A DNA stretch of 64,000 nt from Methanobrevibacter boviskoreani JH1 (GTDB taxonomy: Archaea > Methanobacteriota > Methanobacteria > Methanobacteriales > Methanobacteriaceae), in the NCBI RefSeq assembly GCF_000320505.1, contig NZ_BAGX02000007.1, positions 1 through 64,000 on the forward strand, read 5' to 3'. A program made the translations under genes and the position numbers. Below the pieces are notes generated by a model. It was not told where the DNA came from. It saw only the letters and a program-made list of their open reading frames with translations, and did no database searches. Of the stretch, positions 9,084 through 19,079 are shown in pieces. Position 1 is the stretch's first letter, and each line of letters opens with the position of its first letter.

Positions 9084-9098
9084 GAAGTTTTGCATACA

Positions 9099-9108
9099 TT
9101 TATATATT
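9099..9108 (+). promoter_or_regulatory. TATA box of a leaderless SPOUT gene
   Basis: TTTATATATT is centred about 26 bases before the ATG at 9130, so transcription should begin at or within a few bases of the start codon. No ribosome binding site precedes the ATG, which fits a leaderless mRNA. Confidence 0.6.
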
Positions 9109-9129
9109 ATTTTTTACAAATTAACTATA

Positions 9130-9948
9130 ATGCAAAATATTAATTTATTTATACCTAATTCATTTCTAGCAGAAACTAACGACTTGAAGTTAAAAACCTA
9201 TAAAGTAGGTATTATCGGTAGAGCGTTAGCTGTTTTTCGTGTGAATAAGGTTATAATCTACAATGATAGTTCTTTCAATGATGAAAGAGGAAGAAAAGAC
9301 GCTAAATTTATCTATGATGTTTTAAGTTATATGAACACTCCTCAATATTTGAGAAAAAGAGCGTTCCCTATTCAGGAAGATTTAAAACATGTAGGAATTT
9401 TACCACCTTTAAGAACTCCACATCATCCTACTAATGACTCTCCAAAGAAAGGAGATTTTAGACAGGGTTTCACTGTAAAGAGAAATAAAAAAGGAACTTT
9501 TGTAGATATTGGTATGGATAAATTAGCTTTTTGTAAAGAGCAATTAACAGTTAATAAAATTTTTAGTTTTAAGATTACTAAAATTGCTAAAGAGATATTA
9601 GTCACACCTGATGAACCAGAGGACATTTATTGGGGATACGAGACTGTCTATGATAATGATGGTCTTAAAAAAAGCTTGAATAAGCAAAATCCTGATTTTG
9701 TTGTTATAACAACAAGATATGCCGATACAATAAATTCTATTTTTGATGAATTAAGGTATAAAGTGAATAATGTTAATAATATTGCTATTGTATTTGGTGG
9801 TCCTTATTCTTCTGTTGAAGGTAATTACTCAGATCCTAAATGGGAATCTATTGAAGTAAATACCATTCCTAATCAAGGAACTAAAACAGTAAGAACTGAA
9901 GAAGCAGTTGTTGCTACTTTATCTTTATTCAATTTACTCTTAGCTTAA
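9130..9948 (+). CDS. SPOUT-class RNA methyltransferase family protein (MTH1/C9orf114-like)
   Basis: The 272-residue protein belongs to the archaeal-eukaryotic family typified by MTH1 of Methanothermobacter, a knotted SPOUT-fold protein with an OB-like insert, related to human SPOUT1. The pattern matches: an N-terminal SPOUT part (GIIGRALAVFRVNKVIIYNDSS), a central OB insertion (about 110-175), and the C-terminal knot region (NNIAIVFGGPYSSVEG and TIPNQGTKTVRTEEAVVATLS). The RNA target is not known from sequence. It precedes rpl3, as in other Methanobacteria, which supports a ribosome-related job. The gene appears leaderless: its TATA box is about 26 bases before the ATG and no ribosome binding site is visible. 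Confidence 0.8.
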   Translation: MQNINLFIPNSFLAETNDLKLKTYKVGIIGRALAVFRVNKVIIYNDSSFNDERGRKDAKFIYDVLSYMNTPQYLRKRAFPIQEDLKHVGILPPLRTPHHPTNDSPKKGDFRQGFTVKRNKKGTFVDIGMDKLAFCKEQLTVNKIFSFKITKIAKEILVTPDEPEDIYWGYETVYDNDGLKKSLNKQNPDFVVITTRYADTINSIFDELRYKVNNVNNIAIVFGGPYSSVEGNYSDPKWESIEVNTIPNQGTKTVRTEEAVVATLSLFNLLLA

Positions 9949-10263
9949 CTTAGATTGTATTTTTTAAGAATTTAATTTATTAATAGTTAACTTGCTGTAA
10001 AATGTTTATTTTCGACAGTTTTTCTGTTTCTTTAATAAACTTAAAATTGAATTTGACTTATGTTGAATTTAATACTTTTATTTAAATTTTATATAACTTA
10101 ATCTACCTTATGGATGATTTTGTTATTTATTTTAGAATTATTGGCTTGTCTTATAATTCTTATGTCATACAATTAATTAGAAAATCTAATTTTTTGTTTA
10201 ATAATCTAAATTAATTTACAATAATTAATTAAGGAATTATAATAATAATGGAGGTTAAATTAA
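9949..10263 (+). promoter_or_regulatory. leader and promoter of the ribosomal operon
   Basis: 315 bases without an ORF. The best TATA box is TTTTATATAACT at 10087-10098, giving a start near 10120 and a leader of about 140 bases before rpl3. A long leader is a plausible place for feedback by a ribosomal protein, but I see no strong hairpin. ATGGAGG at 10249-10255 contains the rpl3 ribosome binding site. Confidence 0.45.
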
Positions 10264-11274
10264 ATGGTTAGACATCATCAACCAAGAAAAGGGTCTGTTG
10301 CATTTAGTCCTAGAAAAAGAGTAGCAAAAGAAACTCCTAGAATTAAATCATGGCCTGTAAGTGATGAATCTAAATTACTTGCAATCGCTGGTTATAAAGT
10401 TGGTATGACTCATGCAACAGTTGTGGATAATCGTAAAAACTCCCCAACTAATGGTATGGAAGTATCCACTCCTGTAACTGTATTAGAAGTCCCACCAGTT
10501 GTTGTAATGGGAATTAGATCATATGAAAAAACAAATCGTGGATTTAAAGCTATTACCGAGGTTCTTGCAGATAATTTAGATGAAGAATTATCTAGGAAGA
10601 TTACACTTCCTAAAAATTATAATAAATCTGATGCTATTGCAAAAATACAAGATGCTTTAGACCACACTGATGAAATTAAAGTTTTAGTACATACTAATCC
10701 TAAAATGGTAAGTACACCTAAGAAGAAACCTGAAATATTTGAATGTGGTATTGGTGGAGCTTCTGTTGAAGAAAAACTTAACACTGCACTTGAATTATTA
10801 GGTAATGAAGTAAATGTTAGTGATGTATTTAATGAAGGACAATATGTAGATGCTATTGCAACCACCAAAGGAAAAGGATTCCAAGGTGTTATTAAAAGAT
10901 GGAATATTAGAATTCAATATGGTAAAGCTGCTCGTAGTAGTAAAAAGAGACACGTTGGTTCTATTGGTCCATGGACTCCTAACAGAACTATGTGGACTGT
11001 TGCTCAAGCAGGTCAAATGGGATACCATAAAAGAACAGAATTCAATAAGAAAATCATTAAAATTGGCTCAAAATCTGATGTTAATGAAGTAAACCCAGAT
11101 GGTGGATTTATTAAATATGGATTAGTTAAAAACAATTATGTATTAGTAAAAGGATCTCTTCCAGGTCCAACTAAAAGGTTAGTTATCTTAAGGAAAGCTA
11201 TCAGACCTAAATCTACTGATGAATCAGCTCCTCAAGTAAACTTTATTAGTACTAAATCTAAACAAGGGGTCTAA
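10264..11274 (+). CDS. rpl3: 50S ribosomal protein L3 (uL3)
   Basis: A 336-residue archaeal uL3, a globular protein with a long extension reaching the peptidyl transferase centre. The N terminus ([19 protein letters not shown]) and the core [12 protein letters not shown] and [13 protein letters not shown] are family signatures. It opens the large ribosomal operon, with TGGAGG before the ATG, and rpl4 starts two bases after its stop codon. Length is normal for archaea. Confidence 0.97.
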   Translation: MVRHHQPRKGSVAFSPRKRVAKETPRIKSWPVSDESKLLAIAGYKVGMTHATVVDNRKNSPTNGMEVSTPVTVLEVPPVVVMGIRSYEKTNRGFKAITEVLADNLDEELSRKITLPKNYNKSDAIAKIQDALDHTDEIKVLVHTNPKMVSTPKKKPEIFECGIGGASVEEKLNTALELLGNEVNVSDVFNEGQYVDAIATTKGKGFQGVIKRWNIRIQYGKAARSSKKRHVGSIGPWTPNRTMWTVAQAGQMGYHKRTEFNKKIIKIGSKSDVNEVNPDGGFIKYGLVKNNYVLVKGSLPGPTKRLVILRKAIRPKSTDESAPQVNFISTKSKQGV

Positions 11275-11276
11275 AT

Positions 11277-12041
11277 ATGAAGGTTAATGTTTATTCTATT
11301 GAAGGAGAAGTTTCTGGTGAAGTAGAACTTCCAGCTATTTTTAATGAAGTTTACAGACCAGATTTAATCAAAAGAGCAGTTATTTCTTCTCAGACTGCTA
11401 GAATTCAACCTATGGGAAATGATCCTATGGCAGGTAAAAGAACTTCTGCTGAATCTTGGGGTTCAGGTAGAGGTGCAGCTATGGTACCAAGGATTAAAAA
11501 TGGTGCAAAAGCTGGTTTCGTTCCACAAGCTATTGGTGGAAGAAAAGCTCACCCATTAAGAGTTGAAAAAGTACATCATGAAAAAATCAATAATAAGGAA
11601 AGAAGATTTGCAATTAGATCTGCTGTTGCTGCAACTGCAAATAAAGATTTAGTTGAAAAAAGAGGACACCAAATTGAAAATGTTCCTGCATTTCCATTAG
11701 TTGTTGAAGATGATCTTGAAGCAGTTAAAAAAGCTAAAGAAACTCGTGAAATCTTCAAAAACTTAGGTGTTTATGATGATGTAATCCGTGCTAAAAACGG
11801 TAAAAAGATTAGAGCAGGTAGAGGAAAAACTAGAGGTAGAAAATACAAAAAATCCAAAGGACCTTTAGTAGTTGTCGGTGATGATAAAGGTATCAGTTTA
11901 GGTGCTAGAAATCATGCTGGTGTAGATGTTGTATCTGTTGAAAATTTAAATGCTGAATTATTAGCTCCAGGTACTCATCCAGGAAGATTAACTATTTTTA
12001 CAAAATCTGCTGTTGAAAAATTAGGAGGATTATTCCAATAA
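11277..12041 (+). CDS. rpl4: 50S ribosomal protein L4 (uL4)
   Basis: A 254-residue archaeal/eukaryotic-type uL4. It carries the long loop rich in Gly and Arg ([17 protein letters not shown], about 59-75) that lines the exit tunnel, and the [20 protein letters not shown] segment. It is tightly coupled to rpl3 (2-base gap), with GGGG in the end of rpl3 acting as ribosome binding site. uL4 is the operon's known autogenous regulator in bacteria; no such site is visible here. Confidence 0.97.
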   Translation: MKVNVYSIEGEVSGEVELPAIFNEVYRPDLIKRAVISSQTARIQPMGNDPMAGKRTSAESWGSGRGAAMVPRIKNGAKAGFVPQAIGGRKAHPLRVEKVHHEKINNKERRFAIRSAVAATANKDLVEKRGHQIENVPAFPLVVEDDLEAVKKAKETREIFKNLGVYDDVIRAKNGKKIRAGRGKTRGRKYKKSKGPLVVVGDDKGISLGARNHAGVDVVSVENLNAELLAPGTHPGRLTIFTKSAVEKLGGLFQ

Positions 12042-12080
12042 ATTCAAAAGAATTTATTGTAGATAAAGAAGGTTGATAAA

Positions 12081-12341
12081 ATGGATCCATACGCAGTTAT
12101 TGTTAAACCTCATGTTACTGAGAAAACTATGAATGCAATTGATTTTAATAATGAACTTACTTTTGTTGTATCAAGGAATTCTTCTAAAGCAGATATTAAA
12201 AAAGCTTTTGAAACCTTATTTGAAGAGAAAGTTGAAAGAGTCAACACTCATATCAGTCCTAAAGGTTTAAAATTAGCTTACATTAAACTTGTTGAAGAAG
12301 AAAAAGCAGAAGATATTGCTGTTAAAATAGGAGTATTCTAA
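12081..12341 (+). CDS. rpl23: 50S ribosomal protein L23 (uL23)
   Basis: An 86-residue protein with the uL23 pattern (VIVKPHVTEKTM at the N terminus, LTFVVSRNSSKADIKKAFETLFEEKVERVNT). It sits beside the tunnel exit and is the docking site for signal recognition particle and nascent-chain factors. It lies 39 bases after rpl4, with AAGGTTGAT before the ATG. Confidence 0.96.
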   Translation: MDPYAVIVKPHVTEKTMNAIDFNNELTFVVSRNSSKADIKKAFETLFEEKVERVNTHISPKGLKLAYIKLVEEEKAEDIAVKIGVF

Positions 12342-12353
12342 GGAGGAAGTTGA

Positions 12354-13079
12354 ATGGGAAAACGATTAATACATCAAAGAAGAGGTAGAGGAAATCCTCC
12401 TCATCGTGTAGCTTCTCACAGGTTCAAAGATAAAATCCAATACAGAACTTATGATGATATTGAAAAAGAAGGTAGCTTAAAAGGAATTGTTACTGATATT
12501 GTACATGACCCTGCTAGATCTGCACCTATTGCTAAAGTTAAATTTGAAAATGGAGAGAAAAAATTCATATTAGCTCCAGAAAGTATTCAAATTAATGATG
12601 AAATTGAATGTGGTATTTCAGCACCTATCAGTTTTGGTAATACTTTACCCCTTGCAGAAATTCCTGAAGGTACTCCAGTATATAATATTGAGAACAGACC
12701 TGGAGACGGTGGACGTTTCGTAAGATCTTCTGGAACTTATGCTTCTTTAATTACTCATGATGCTGATAAAGCTGTAATTGAATTACCATCCGGTGAATTA
12801 AAAACTTTCAACCCTCAATGCCGTGCAAGTATTGGAATTGTTGCAGGCGGAGGAAGAAAAGAAAAACCATACCTTAAAGCAGGTAACAGATGGCATGCTA
12901 CTAAGGCTAAAGGTAAGAAGATGATGACCGTTAGAGGAGTTGCAATGAACGCTGTAGATCACCCTCATGGTGGAGGTAACAGACAACACCCAGGACGTCC
13001 TACTACTATTTCAAGACATGCATCCCCTGGTAGAAAAGTTGGTTCAATTGCTGCTAAACGTACAGGTAAAAGACGATAG
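12354..13079 (+). CDS. rpl2: 50S ribosomal protein L2 (uL2)
   Basis: A 241-residue archaeal uL2, needed for subunit association and peptidyl transferase assembly. The conserved C-terminal stretch VRGVAMNAVDHPHGGGNRQHPGRP carries the universally important histidine. AAGGAGG precedes the ATG 12 bases after rpl23, an unusually strong ribosome binding site. Confidence 0.97.
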   Translation: MGKRLIHQRRGRGNPPHRVASHRFKDKIQYRTYDDIEKEGSLKGIVTDIVHDPARSAPIAKVKFENGEKKFILAPESIQINDEIECGISAPISFGNTLPLAEIPEGTPVYNIENRPGDGGRFVRSSGTYASLITHDADKAVIELPSGELKTFNPQCRASIGIVAGGGRKEKPYLKAGNRWHATKAKGKKMMTVRGVAMNAVDHPHGGGNRQHPGRPTTISRHASPGRKVGSIAAKRTGKRR

Positions 13080-13094
13080 ATAGGAGGTGTAATC

Positions 13095-13505
13095 TTGGCT
13101 CGAAAAATATATAAATATCGTGGATATACTTTAGAAGAATTACAAGATATGTCTTTAGAAGATTTCATGGAATTATTACCAGCAAGACAAAGAAGATCTT
13201 TAAAAAGAGGATTTTTACCAAGACAACAAGCTGTCTTAGATAAAATGAGAAAATTTAGTAATAAAGAAAATAAAGATGGTAGACCTGTTGTAATCAAAAC
13301 TCATTGTAGAGATATGATTGTACTTCCTGAAATGGTTGGTACTACCTTCGGAATTTATAATGGTCAAACTTTTGAAGAAGTAACTATTATGCCAGAAATG
13401 ATTGGCTGTTACTTTGGTGAATTTGCACCTACAAGACAAAGAGTTCAACATGGTGACCCAGGTATGGGAGCTACAAGATCATCTATGTTTGTACCATTGA
13501 AATAA
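13095..13505 (+). CDS. rps19: 30S ribosomal protein S19 (uS19), TTG start
   Basis: A 136-residue archaeal uS19 with the signature [24 protein letters not shown] and the terminal [12 protein letters not shown]. It forms the head of the small subunit with uS13. Translation starts at TTG (13095), six bases after GGAGGTG; no in-frame ATG lies near, and the first residues [15 protein letters not shown] fit the family, so the TTG start is well supported. Confidence 0.96.
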   Translation: MARKIYKYRGYTLEELQDMSLEDFMELLPARQRRSLKRGFLPRQQAVLDKMRKFSNKENKDGRPVVIKTHCRDMIVLPEMVGTTFGIYNGQTFEEVTIMPEMIGCYFGEFAPTRQRVQHGDPGMGATRSSMFVPLK

Positions 13506-13518
13506 GGAGATTTTTAAC

Positions 13519-13983
13519 ATGGCTAAAAAATATGCTTATAATAAAGAAGAAAGTGAAGATAAACAAACAGCACGTGCTATGGCTAGATCTCTTAAAGTTT
13601 CTCCAAAACATTGTGTTGATATTTGCAGTGCAATTAGAGGAATGGATGTTCAAAAAGCTAAAAAATACTTAAATGATGTTATTGACATGAAACAGGCAGT
13701 TCCTTTCAAAAAACACAACAAAAAAGTTGGTCACAGAAAAGGTATGAAAGGCTGGTCTGCAGGTAGATATCCTGTAAAAGCTGCTGCTGCAGTATTAAGA
13801 GTTTTAGAAAATGCTGAAGCTAATGCAGAATATAAAGGAATGGATATTGAAAATCTTAAAATTGAACATATATCCAGTCATAGAGGAATGGTTATTAGAG
13901 GAGCAATCCCAAGAGCATTTGGTAGAGTAACTCCATTTAATACACCTACAACTCACATACAAATAGTTTTAATGGAGGCTTAA
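13519..13983 (+). CDS. rpl22: 50S ribosomal protein L22 (uL22)
   Basis: A 154-residue archaeal/eukaryotic-type uL22. It has the core helix region ([24 protein letters not shown]) and the C-terminal hairpin with [21 protein letters not shown] that lines the exit tunnel. It lies 13 bases after rps19, with AAGGAG before the ATG. Confidence 0.96.
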   Translation: MAKKYAYNKEESEDKQTARAMARSLKVSPKHCVDICSAIRGMDVQKAKKYLNDVIDMKQAVPFKKHNKKVGHRKGMKGWSAGRYPVKAAAAVLRVLENAEANAEYKGMDIENLKIEHISSHRGMVIRGAIPRAFGRVTPFNTPTTHIQIVLMEA

Positions 13984-13987
13984 GTCT

Positions 13988-14752
13988 ATGATAGAAAAAG
14001 ATTTTGTTACCGAAGGTCTCAAAAGAACAAAAATTGATGAATTTTTATCATCTGAACTCGAAAGAGCAGGTTATGGTGGAATGGAAGTTCAAGTTACTCC
14101 TCTTGGAACTATGATTGTAGTATATGCTGAAAGACCAGGAATGGTTATTGGTAGAGGTGGAAAAACTGTAAGGGCTATTACTCAAACTCTTAAAAACAAC
14201 TTTGGATTAGATAATCCTCAAGTTGAAGTTAAAGAGGTTGATGTTCCAGAACTTAATCCAAAAATTATGGCTTCCAAAATAGCTAATAATTTACAAAGAG
14301 GTATGCATTTCAGAAGAGTTGCATATTCTAACATCCGTAGAATTATGGGAGCTGGAGCTCAAGGTGTAGAAATCACCATCTCTGGAAAAATCAGAGGTTC
14401 AAGATCCGCAGTTGCTAAATTCTCAGAAGGTTATATTAAAAAATGTGGTGAACCTGCAACTAAATTTATTAAAGAAGGTTTCGCTACCGTACATTTAAAA
14501 CCTGGTGTATTAGGTGTATTTGTTAGAATTATGCCTCCTGAAGCTGTTTTACCTGATAAAGTTGAAATCATTGCTCCTGTAGTTAAAGATATTGAAGAAG
14601 ACATTGAAGAAACTCCTGCTGAAGAAGTAGAGGAATCAGTAGAAGTTGAAGAAGTTGAATCTTTAGAAGAATCTGAAGAAATCGAAAACTTAGAAGAATT
14701 GGAAGAAATTTCTGAAGAGGAATCTGAGGTTGAAAATACTACTCAAGACTAA
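13988..14752 (+). CDS. rps3: 30S ribosomal protein S3 (uS3) with acidic tail
   Basis: A 254-residue uS3. It has the KH domain with the GXXG motif in VIGRGGKTVRAIT (about 54-66) and the C-terminal domain RRIMGAGAQGVEITISGKIRGSR. Residues from about 195 form a strongly acidic tail of repeated E, V and L residues, roughly 60 long. Similar but variable tails occur in related methanogens. It starts 4 bases after rpl22, with GGAGG inside the end of that gene. Confidence 0.96.
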   Translation: MIEKDFVTEGLKRTKIDEFLSSELERAGYGGMEVQVTPLGTMIVVYAERPGMVIGRGGKTVRAITQTLKNNFGLDNPQVEVKEVDVPELNPKIMASKIANNLQRGMHFRRVAYSNIRRIMGAGAQGVEITISGKIRGSRSAVAKFSEGYIKKCGEPATKFIKEGFATVHLKPGVLGVFVRIMPPEAVLPDKVEIIAPVVKDIEEDIEETPAEEVEESVEVEEVESLEESEEIENLEELEEISEEESEVENTTQD

Positions 14753-14768
14753 ATAGAGGGTTTTTAAA

Positions 14769-14975
14769 ATGGCAATCTTAAGAAGTAAAGAAATTTGGGA
14801 AATGGAAAATGAAGAGATTGAGGATAAATTATTAGAACTCAAATCAGAATTAGCTAAAAATATTTCTAAAAGTTCTGCTTCCGGTGTTATTGATAACCCT
14901 GGTCAAATAAGAGAACTTAAAAGAACTATTGCTCGTGTTCTTACAATTATGAATGAAAAGGAGAAGGAGAATTAA
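14769..14975 (+). CDS. rpl29: 50S ribosomal protein L29 (uL29)
   Basis: A 68-residue helical hairpin protein with the uL29 pattern (RSKEIWEMENEEIEDKLLELKSELAKN, then IRELKRTIARVLTIMNEKEK). It lies near the tunnel exit beside uL23. Its stop codon is immediately followed by the ATG of the next gene. Confidence 0.94.
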   Translation: MAILRSKEIWEMENEEIEDKLLELKSELAKNISKSSASGVIDNPGQIRELKRTIARVLTIMNEKEKEN

Positions 14976-15323
14976 ATGTCTAAAATCTGTGAAGTATGCG
15001 GTCTTCCTGAGGAACTTTGTGTATGCGAGGAAATTGCTAGAGAAGTTCAAACTGTAAAAGTTTATACTGTAAGACGTAGATTTGGTAAACTCATGACTAT
15101 TGTTGAGGGTATTGATGAACATGATATTGATATCAAAGAGCTTACCAAAACTTTGAAAGCTAAATGTGCTTGTGGAGGAACTTCTAAAAATGGTCAAATA
15201 GAGCTTCAAGGTGATCATAAGGTTAAGGTTAAGGAAGTTTTATCTGATATGGGATTCTCTTCAGACACTATTGAAATTAGAGATTCTAAAAAGAATAAAA
15301 AGCGAAATAATAGAAGACATTAA
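14976..15323 (+). CDS. translation initiation factor 1 (aIF1/SUI1, YciH)
   Basis: A 115-residue SUI1-domain protein that enforces start-codon fidelity on the small subunit. The core [26 protein letters not shown] carries the family signature. The N terminus has a short cysteine motif ([15 protein letters not shown], 5-19) that could bind zinc, and the C terminus is a basic tail of Lys, Asn and Arg. It starts directly after the stop codon of rpl29, with AAGGAG in that gene's end. Confidence 0.93.
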   Translation: MSKICEVCGLPEELCVCEEIAREVQTVKVYTVRRRFGKLMTIVEGIDEHDIDIKELTKTLKAKCACGGTSKNGQIELQGDHKVKVKEVLSDMGFSSDTIEIRDSKKNKKRNNRRH

Positions 15324-15357
15324 GTCTGATTAGATTTTTAAAAGTAGGCAAGGGAAA

Positions 15358-15639
15358 ATGATAACTTCAAAGAATTTAGTATATCATGAGTTAATTGGTT
15401 TACATGTTGAAGTTAGCTATAGTTCTACTAAATCCTTAATTGGACTAAATGGGAAAGTGATTGACGAAACAAAAAAAACATTAACTATTGAAACTTCGGA
15501 TAATTGTGAAAAATTATTACCTAAAGATGTTTCAATATTTCAATTTAAAATCCCTGACGGAACTTGGGTTGAGGTTGATGGAAGGATTTTGTTAAGTCGT
15601 CCAGAAGATCGGATAAAGAAGAGATATAAAAAAATTTAA
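15358..15639 (+). CDS. rnp1: ribonuclease P protein component 1 (Rpp29)
   Basis: A 93-residue archaeal Rpp29/Pop4 protein with an Sm-like beta barrel; it helps ribonuclease P cut the 5' leader from precursor tRNAs. The patterns [14 protein letters not shown] and [20 protein letters not shown] are typical. It keeps its conserved place between aIF1 and rps17. AAGGGAAA precedes the ATG. Confidence 0.92.
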   Translation: MITSKNLVYHELIGLHVEVSYSSTKSLIGLNGKVIDETKKTLTIETSDNCEKLLPKDVSIFQFKIPDGTWVEVDGRILLSRPEDRIKKRYKKI

Positions 15640-15650
15640 TTGGTGATAAT

Positions 15651-15968
15651 ATGGTAGGTCTTAATGTTCAAGAACCAGAAAGAGAATGTAATGATCCTAA
15701 CTGTCCTTTTCATGGTGATTTACCTGTAAGAGGACAAGTTCTTGAAGGAACTGTTACTACTAACAAAGCTGAAAGAACAGTTACTGTAGAACGTAGTTAT
15801 TATAAATTCATTCGTAAATATGAAAGATATGAAAAAAGGAAATCCAGAATCAATGTTCATAAACCTGACTGCATTGATGTAAATGTTGGAGATGAAGTTA
15901 AAATAGCAGAATGCAGACCATTAAGTAAAACTAAACATTTTGTTATAGTTGAAGTTAAAGGAGAATAG
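15651..15968 (+). CDS. rps17: 30S ribosomal protein S17 (uS17)
   Basis: A 105-residue archaeal uS17, an OB-fold protein binding 16S rRNA helices early in assembly. The N terminus has a possible zinc motif ([11 protein letters not shown], 13-23), followed by [22 protein letters not shown] and the segment [32 protein letters not shown] precedes the ATG. Confidence 0.95.
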   Translation: MVGLNVQEPERECNDPNCPFHGDLPVRGQVLEGTVTTNKAERTVTVERSYYKFIRKYERYEKRKSRINVHKPDCIDVNVGDEVKIAECRPLSKTKHFVIVEVKGE

Positions 15969-15972
15969 AACC

Positions 15973-16371
15973 ATGAAAGCAATTACATCAAATGTTACTA
16001 AAGCATTACCTATTGGTGCAAGACTTCAATGTGTTGATAATACTGGTGCACGTGAAATTGAAATTATTTCCGTTAAAGGATTTAAAGGTGTCCGTAGACG
16101 AATTGATGCTGCTGGTGTTGGAGATTTAGTCATTGCTTCTGTTAAAAAAGGTACTGCTGACATGAGAAGAGAGATTGTACAAGCAGTTGTAGTAAGACAG
16201 AAAAAAGAATACAGACGTGTAGATGGTCTTCGTGTTAAATTCGAAGATAATGCTGCTGTAATTATTACTCCTGAAGGATTATTAAAAGGATCTGAAATCA
16301 GAGGACCAGTAGCAAAAGAAGCAGCTGACAGATGGCCTGGTGTAGGTAGTGCTGCTAGTATATTAGTATAG
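15973..16371 (+). CDS. rpl14: 50S ribosomal protein L14 (uL14)
   Basis: A 132-residue uL14, part of the subunit interface and of the site where anti-association factors bind. Typical segments are [19 protein letters not shown] and [24 protein letters not shown]. The open frame continues upstream to 15949, but the ATG at 15973 gives the family's normal N terminus and follows AAAGGAGAAT at the end of rps17, so I use it. Confidence 0.96.
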   Translation: MKAITSNVTKALPIGARLQCVDNTGAREIEIISVKGFKGVRRRIDAAGVGDLVIASVKKGTADMRREIVQAVVVRQKKEYRRVDGLRVKFEDNAAVIITPEGLLKGSEIRGPVAKEAADRWPGVGSAASILV

Positions 16372-16379
16372 GTGATTAT

Positions 16380-16730
16380 ATGTCAATACAACCAAGAAAA
16401 GAAAGAAAAGCAAATTATGATGCACCTTTACACAAACGTAATACTCGTATGGCTGCTACCTTAAGTAAAGATTTAAGACAAGATTTAGGTAGAAGATCTT
16501 TACCTGTAAAAGTAGGGGACAAAGTCAAAGTACTTCGTGGTGACTTCAAAGACCAAGAAGGTAAAATTGAAGCAGTTAACTATAAAAAATACACAGTTAA
16601 TGTTGAAGGTGTAACCTTAAATAAAGCTGATGGGACTACAATATTTCTCCCAGTACATCCATCAAATTTAATGATTGTTGATGTGGATTTAGATGATGAA
16701 AGAAGAAGCAAATTAAGTGAGGAAGAATAA
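16380..16730 (+). CDS. rpl24: 50S ribosomal protein L24 (uL24)
   Basis: A 116-residue archaeal/eukaryotic uL24 (L26e-like) with a KOW motif ([25 protein letters not shown], about 40-64). It is an assembly initiator on 23S rRNA. GGTGATT precedes the ATG, and its stop codon overlaps the start of rps4e by one base (TAATG). Confidence 0.95.
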   Translation: MSIQPRKERKANYDAPLHKRNTRMAATLSKDLRQDLGRRSLPVKVGDKVKVLRGDFKDQEGKIEAVNYKKYTVNVEGVTLNKADGTTIFLPVHPSNLMIVDVDLDDERRSKLSEEE

Positions 16731-17455
16731 TGGCAAAAATGGGATCTAGAAAACATTTAAAAACTTTTAAAGCACCTAAATCATGGCCTATTCATCCAAA
16801 AGAACATACTTGGACTGTTAAACCTCAAGCTGGACCTCATGCTATTGGAGATTCTTTAACTTTAATGGTAGTTGTCAGAGATATTTTAGCTCTCGGTGAT
16901 AATTCCAGAGAAGCTAAAAGGGTTATTAACTCAGGTAATGTTTTAATAGATGGTAAGGTTAGAAAAGATTACAAATATCCTGTTGGATTTATGGATGTTA
17001 TTTCCATTCCTAAAACAGGTGAATCCTATAGGGTTCTTTTAGATAATAAGAAAAGATTAACCTTAAGCCCTATTGATGATGGTGAATTTAAATTATCTAA
17101 AATTGTTAATAAAACCACTATTAAAGGTGGAAAAACTCAATTAAATCTCCATGACGGTAGAAACATCCTTGTTGAAGATGAATACAAAGTTGGAGATGTA
17201 TTAAAAATCAATGTACCTAGTCAAGAAATTGTTGAATCTTATCCATTTGCAGAAGAATCTACTGTTCTTGTTACCGGTGGTAAACATACTGGTGAAATAG
17301 GTACCGTTAAAGAAATCATTATTAATGATTCTTCAAAACCAAATACTGTTATTATTGAAAACGCAAGCAAAGATCAATTCTTGACCTTAAAAGATTATGC
17401 TTTTGTTGTTGGAAATGATGAACCAGTTATTTCTTTATTGGAGGTTAACCAATGA
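16730..17455 (+). CDS. rps4e: 30S ribosomal protein S4e (eS4)
   Basis: A 241-residue archaeal/eukaryotic eS4, absent from bacteria. It has an N-terminal RNA-binding part ([25 protein letters not shown]), an S4-like segment ([30 protein letters not shown]) and a KOW region near 178-195 ([18 protein letters not shown]). It overlaps its neighbours on both sides, a sign of translational coupling. Confidence 0.96.
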   Translation: MAKMGSRKHLKTFKAPKSWPIHPKEHTWTVKPQAGPHAIGDSLTLMVVVRDILALGDNSREAKRVINSGNVLIDGKVRKDYKYPVGFMDVISIPKTGESYRVLLDNKKRLTLSPIDDGEFKLSKIVNKTTIKGGKTQLNLHDGRNILVEDEYKVGDVLKINVPSQEIVESYPFAEESTVLVTGGKHTGEIGTVKEIIINDSSKPNTVIIENASKDQFLTLKDYAFVVGNDEPVISLLEVNQ

Positions 17456-17967
17456 ATCCAATGAATGAAGTTATTATATCTAAAGCTACTGTTAGTATTG
17501 GTGTAGGTGAAGCTGGTGAACAATTATCCAGAGCACTTAATTTAGTAGAAGAAATGTTTGGTCAAAAACCTGTAAGAACTTTTTCCAAAACTACTAACCC
17601 AGAATTCGGTATTAGAAAAAGACAACCTATTGGTTGTAAAGTAACCTTACGTGGTGAAAAAGCAGACCATGCTATTAAAATGGTTTTAGAAGGTATTAAT
17701 AACAATATTAAATCAAGCCAATTTGATAGTCAAGGTAACCTCTCTTTTGGTATTGCAGAACATATTGATATTCCAGGAGTTAAATACAATCCTGACATCG
17801 GTATCTTTGGTATGAATGTTTCAGTAACATTTGAAAAACCTGGTTACAGAATACACAAAAGAAAAATCCAAAATAAAAGGATTCCTCAAAGACATAGAAT
17901 TACTAAAGAAGAAACTATGAAATATATGAAAGATAATTTTAATGTAAATTATGTTGATTTAGAATAG
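17452..17967 (+). CDS. rpl5: 50S ribosomal protein L5 (uL5)
   Basis: A 171-residue uL5, which binds 5S rRNA and contacts P-site tRNA. The pattern [25 protein letters not shown] and the closing RRKIQ-like [19 protein letters not shown] stretch identify it. The start overlaps the end of rps4e (ATGA), with GGAGG 14 bases upstream; a second ATG three codons later (17461) is possible. Confidence 0.95.
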   Translation: MNPMNEVIISKATVSIGVGEAGEQLSRALNLVEEMFGQKPVRTFSKTTNPEFGIRKRQPIGCKVTLRGEKADHAIKMVLEGINNNIKSSQFDSQGNLSFGIAEHIDIPGVKYNPDIGIFGMNVSVTFEKPGYRIHKRKIQNKRIPQRHRITKEETMKYMKDNFNVNYVDLE

Positions 17968-17976
17968 GTGGTTACT

Positions 17977-18120
17977 ATGGCAAGAAAATATGGTAAAGGT
18001 TCTAAAAAATGTTCAAGATGTGGGGATCATTCTGCTATGATTAGTAGATATGGACTTAATCTTTGCAGACAATGTTTTAGAGAAGTCGCTCCTAAAATAG
18101 GATTTAAAAAATACAATTAG
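17977..18120 (+). CDS. rps14: 30S ribosomal protein S14 (uS14), zinc type
   Basis: A 47-residue protein starting [20 protein letters not shown]. It has two CxxC pairs (C12, C15, C30, C33) forming the zinc ribbon of the short, zinc-binding uS14 class, and lies between rpl5 and rps8 as in other archaea. AGGTGGTT precedes the ATG. It is easy to miss because it is so short. Confidence 0.95.
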   Translation: MARKYGKGSKKCSRCGDHSAMISRYGLNLCRQCFREVAPKIGFKKYN

Positions 18121-18130
18121 AGGTGTAATT

Positions 18131-18523
18131 ATGACTCTTATGGACCCTCTTTCAGATGCTTTAACTAATATTAGGAATAATGAGTTACAAGTAAATTCTA
18201 CTTGTACTATTTCTCCTGCTTCCAAATTAATTGGTCATGTTTTAAGTGTTATGAAAAAAGAGAATTATATTAGTAATTTTGAATATGTTGATGATAATAA
18301 AGCAGGTAAATTCGAAGTTGAATTAGATGGTAACATCAATCAATGTGGTGTAATTAAACCTCGTCATGCTGTTAAAAAAGATGAATACGAAAAATTTGAA
18401 AAAAGATATTTGCCAGCAAAGAACTTTGGTATTCTTATAGTCACTACTCCTGAAGGAATCATGACTCACAAAGAAGCTAAAGCTAAAGGTATCGGTGGAA
18501 GATTGTTGGCTTACATGTATTAG
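18131..18523 (+). CDS. rps8: 30S ribosomal protein S8 (uS8)
   Basis: A 130-residue uS8, a primary binder of 16S rRNA. The start [18 protein letters not shown] and the C-terminal [30 protein letters not shown] are typical archaeal forms. AGAGGTGT precedes the ATG, 10 bases after rps14. Confidence 0.96.
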   Translation: MTLMDPLSDALTNIRNNELQVNSTCTISPASKLIGHVLSVMKKENYISNFEYVDDNKAGKFEVELDGNINQCGVIKPRHAVKKDEYEKFEKRYLPAKNFGILIVTTPEGIMTHKEAKAKGIGGRLLAYMY

Positions 18524-18533
18524 GTGATTATAG

Positions 18534-19070
18534 ATGGTATTAGCTGCAGCTTTAAGGGAAGAAATTGAAATTCCTGAAGGCGTTGAAGTTAAATTAGACA
18601 ATGGGGTTACTGTTAAAGGACCTCAGGGTGAATTAAACAGGAATTTTAACTATCCTAATGTTAAAATTTCCGAAGAAGATGGTAAAGTTATTTTAGTTAC
18701 TGATTTTCCAAGAAACAAAGATAAATCAATGCTTGGAACAATTAAAGCTCATATTTCTAACATGATTATTGGTGTAACTGACGGTTTCACCTATCATATG
18801 AAAATTGTATTTGCACACTTTCCAATGACTGTAAAAGTTAAGGGACAAACTGTAACCATTGATAATTTTGTTGGTGAACAACACCCAAGGACTTCTAAAA
18901 TTGTAGGTGACCAAACAAAAGTTACAGTTAAAGGGGACGAAGTTACTATAACTGGAATTAATAAGGAACATGTTGGTCAAACTATGGCTAACTTAGAACA
19001 AGCAACTAAAATTAAAGGAAAAGATCCTAGAGTATTCCAAGATGGAATATATTTAGTTAGTAAAGAATAG
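18534..19070 (+). CDS. rpl6: 50S ribosomal protein L6 (uL6)
   Basis: A 178-residue uL6 made of two repeated domains, near the factor-binding site. Recognisable segments are [24 protein letters not shown] and the later [46 protein letters not shown] precedes the ATG, and the stop codon is followed at once by the ribosome binding site of rpl32e. Confidence 0.96.
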   Translation: MVLAAALREEIEIPEGVEVKLDNGVTVKGPQGELNRNFNYPNVKISEEDGKVILVTDFPRNKDKSMLGTIKAHISNMIIGVTDGFTYHMKIVFAHFPMTVKVKGQTVTIDNFVGEQHPRTSKIVGDQTKVTVKGDEVTITGINKEHVGQTMANLEQATKIKGKDPRVFQDGIYLVSKE

Positions 19071-19079
19071 GTGATTTCT

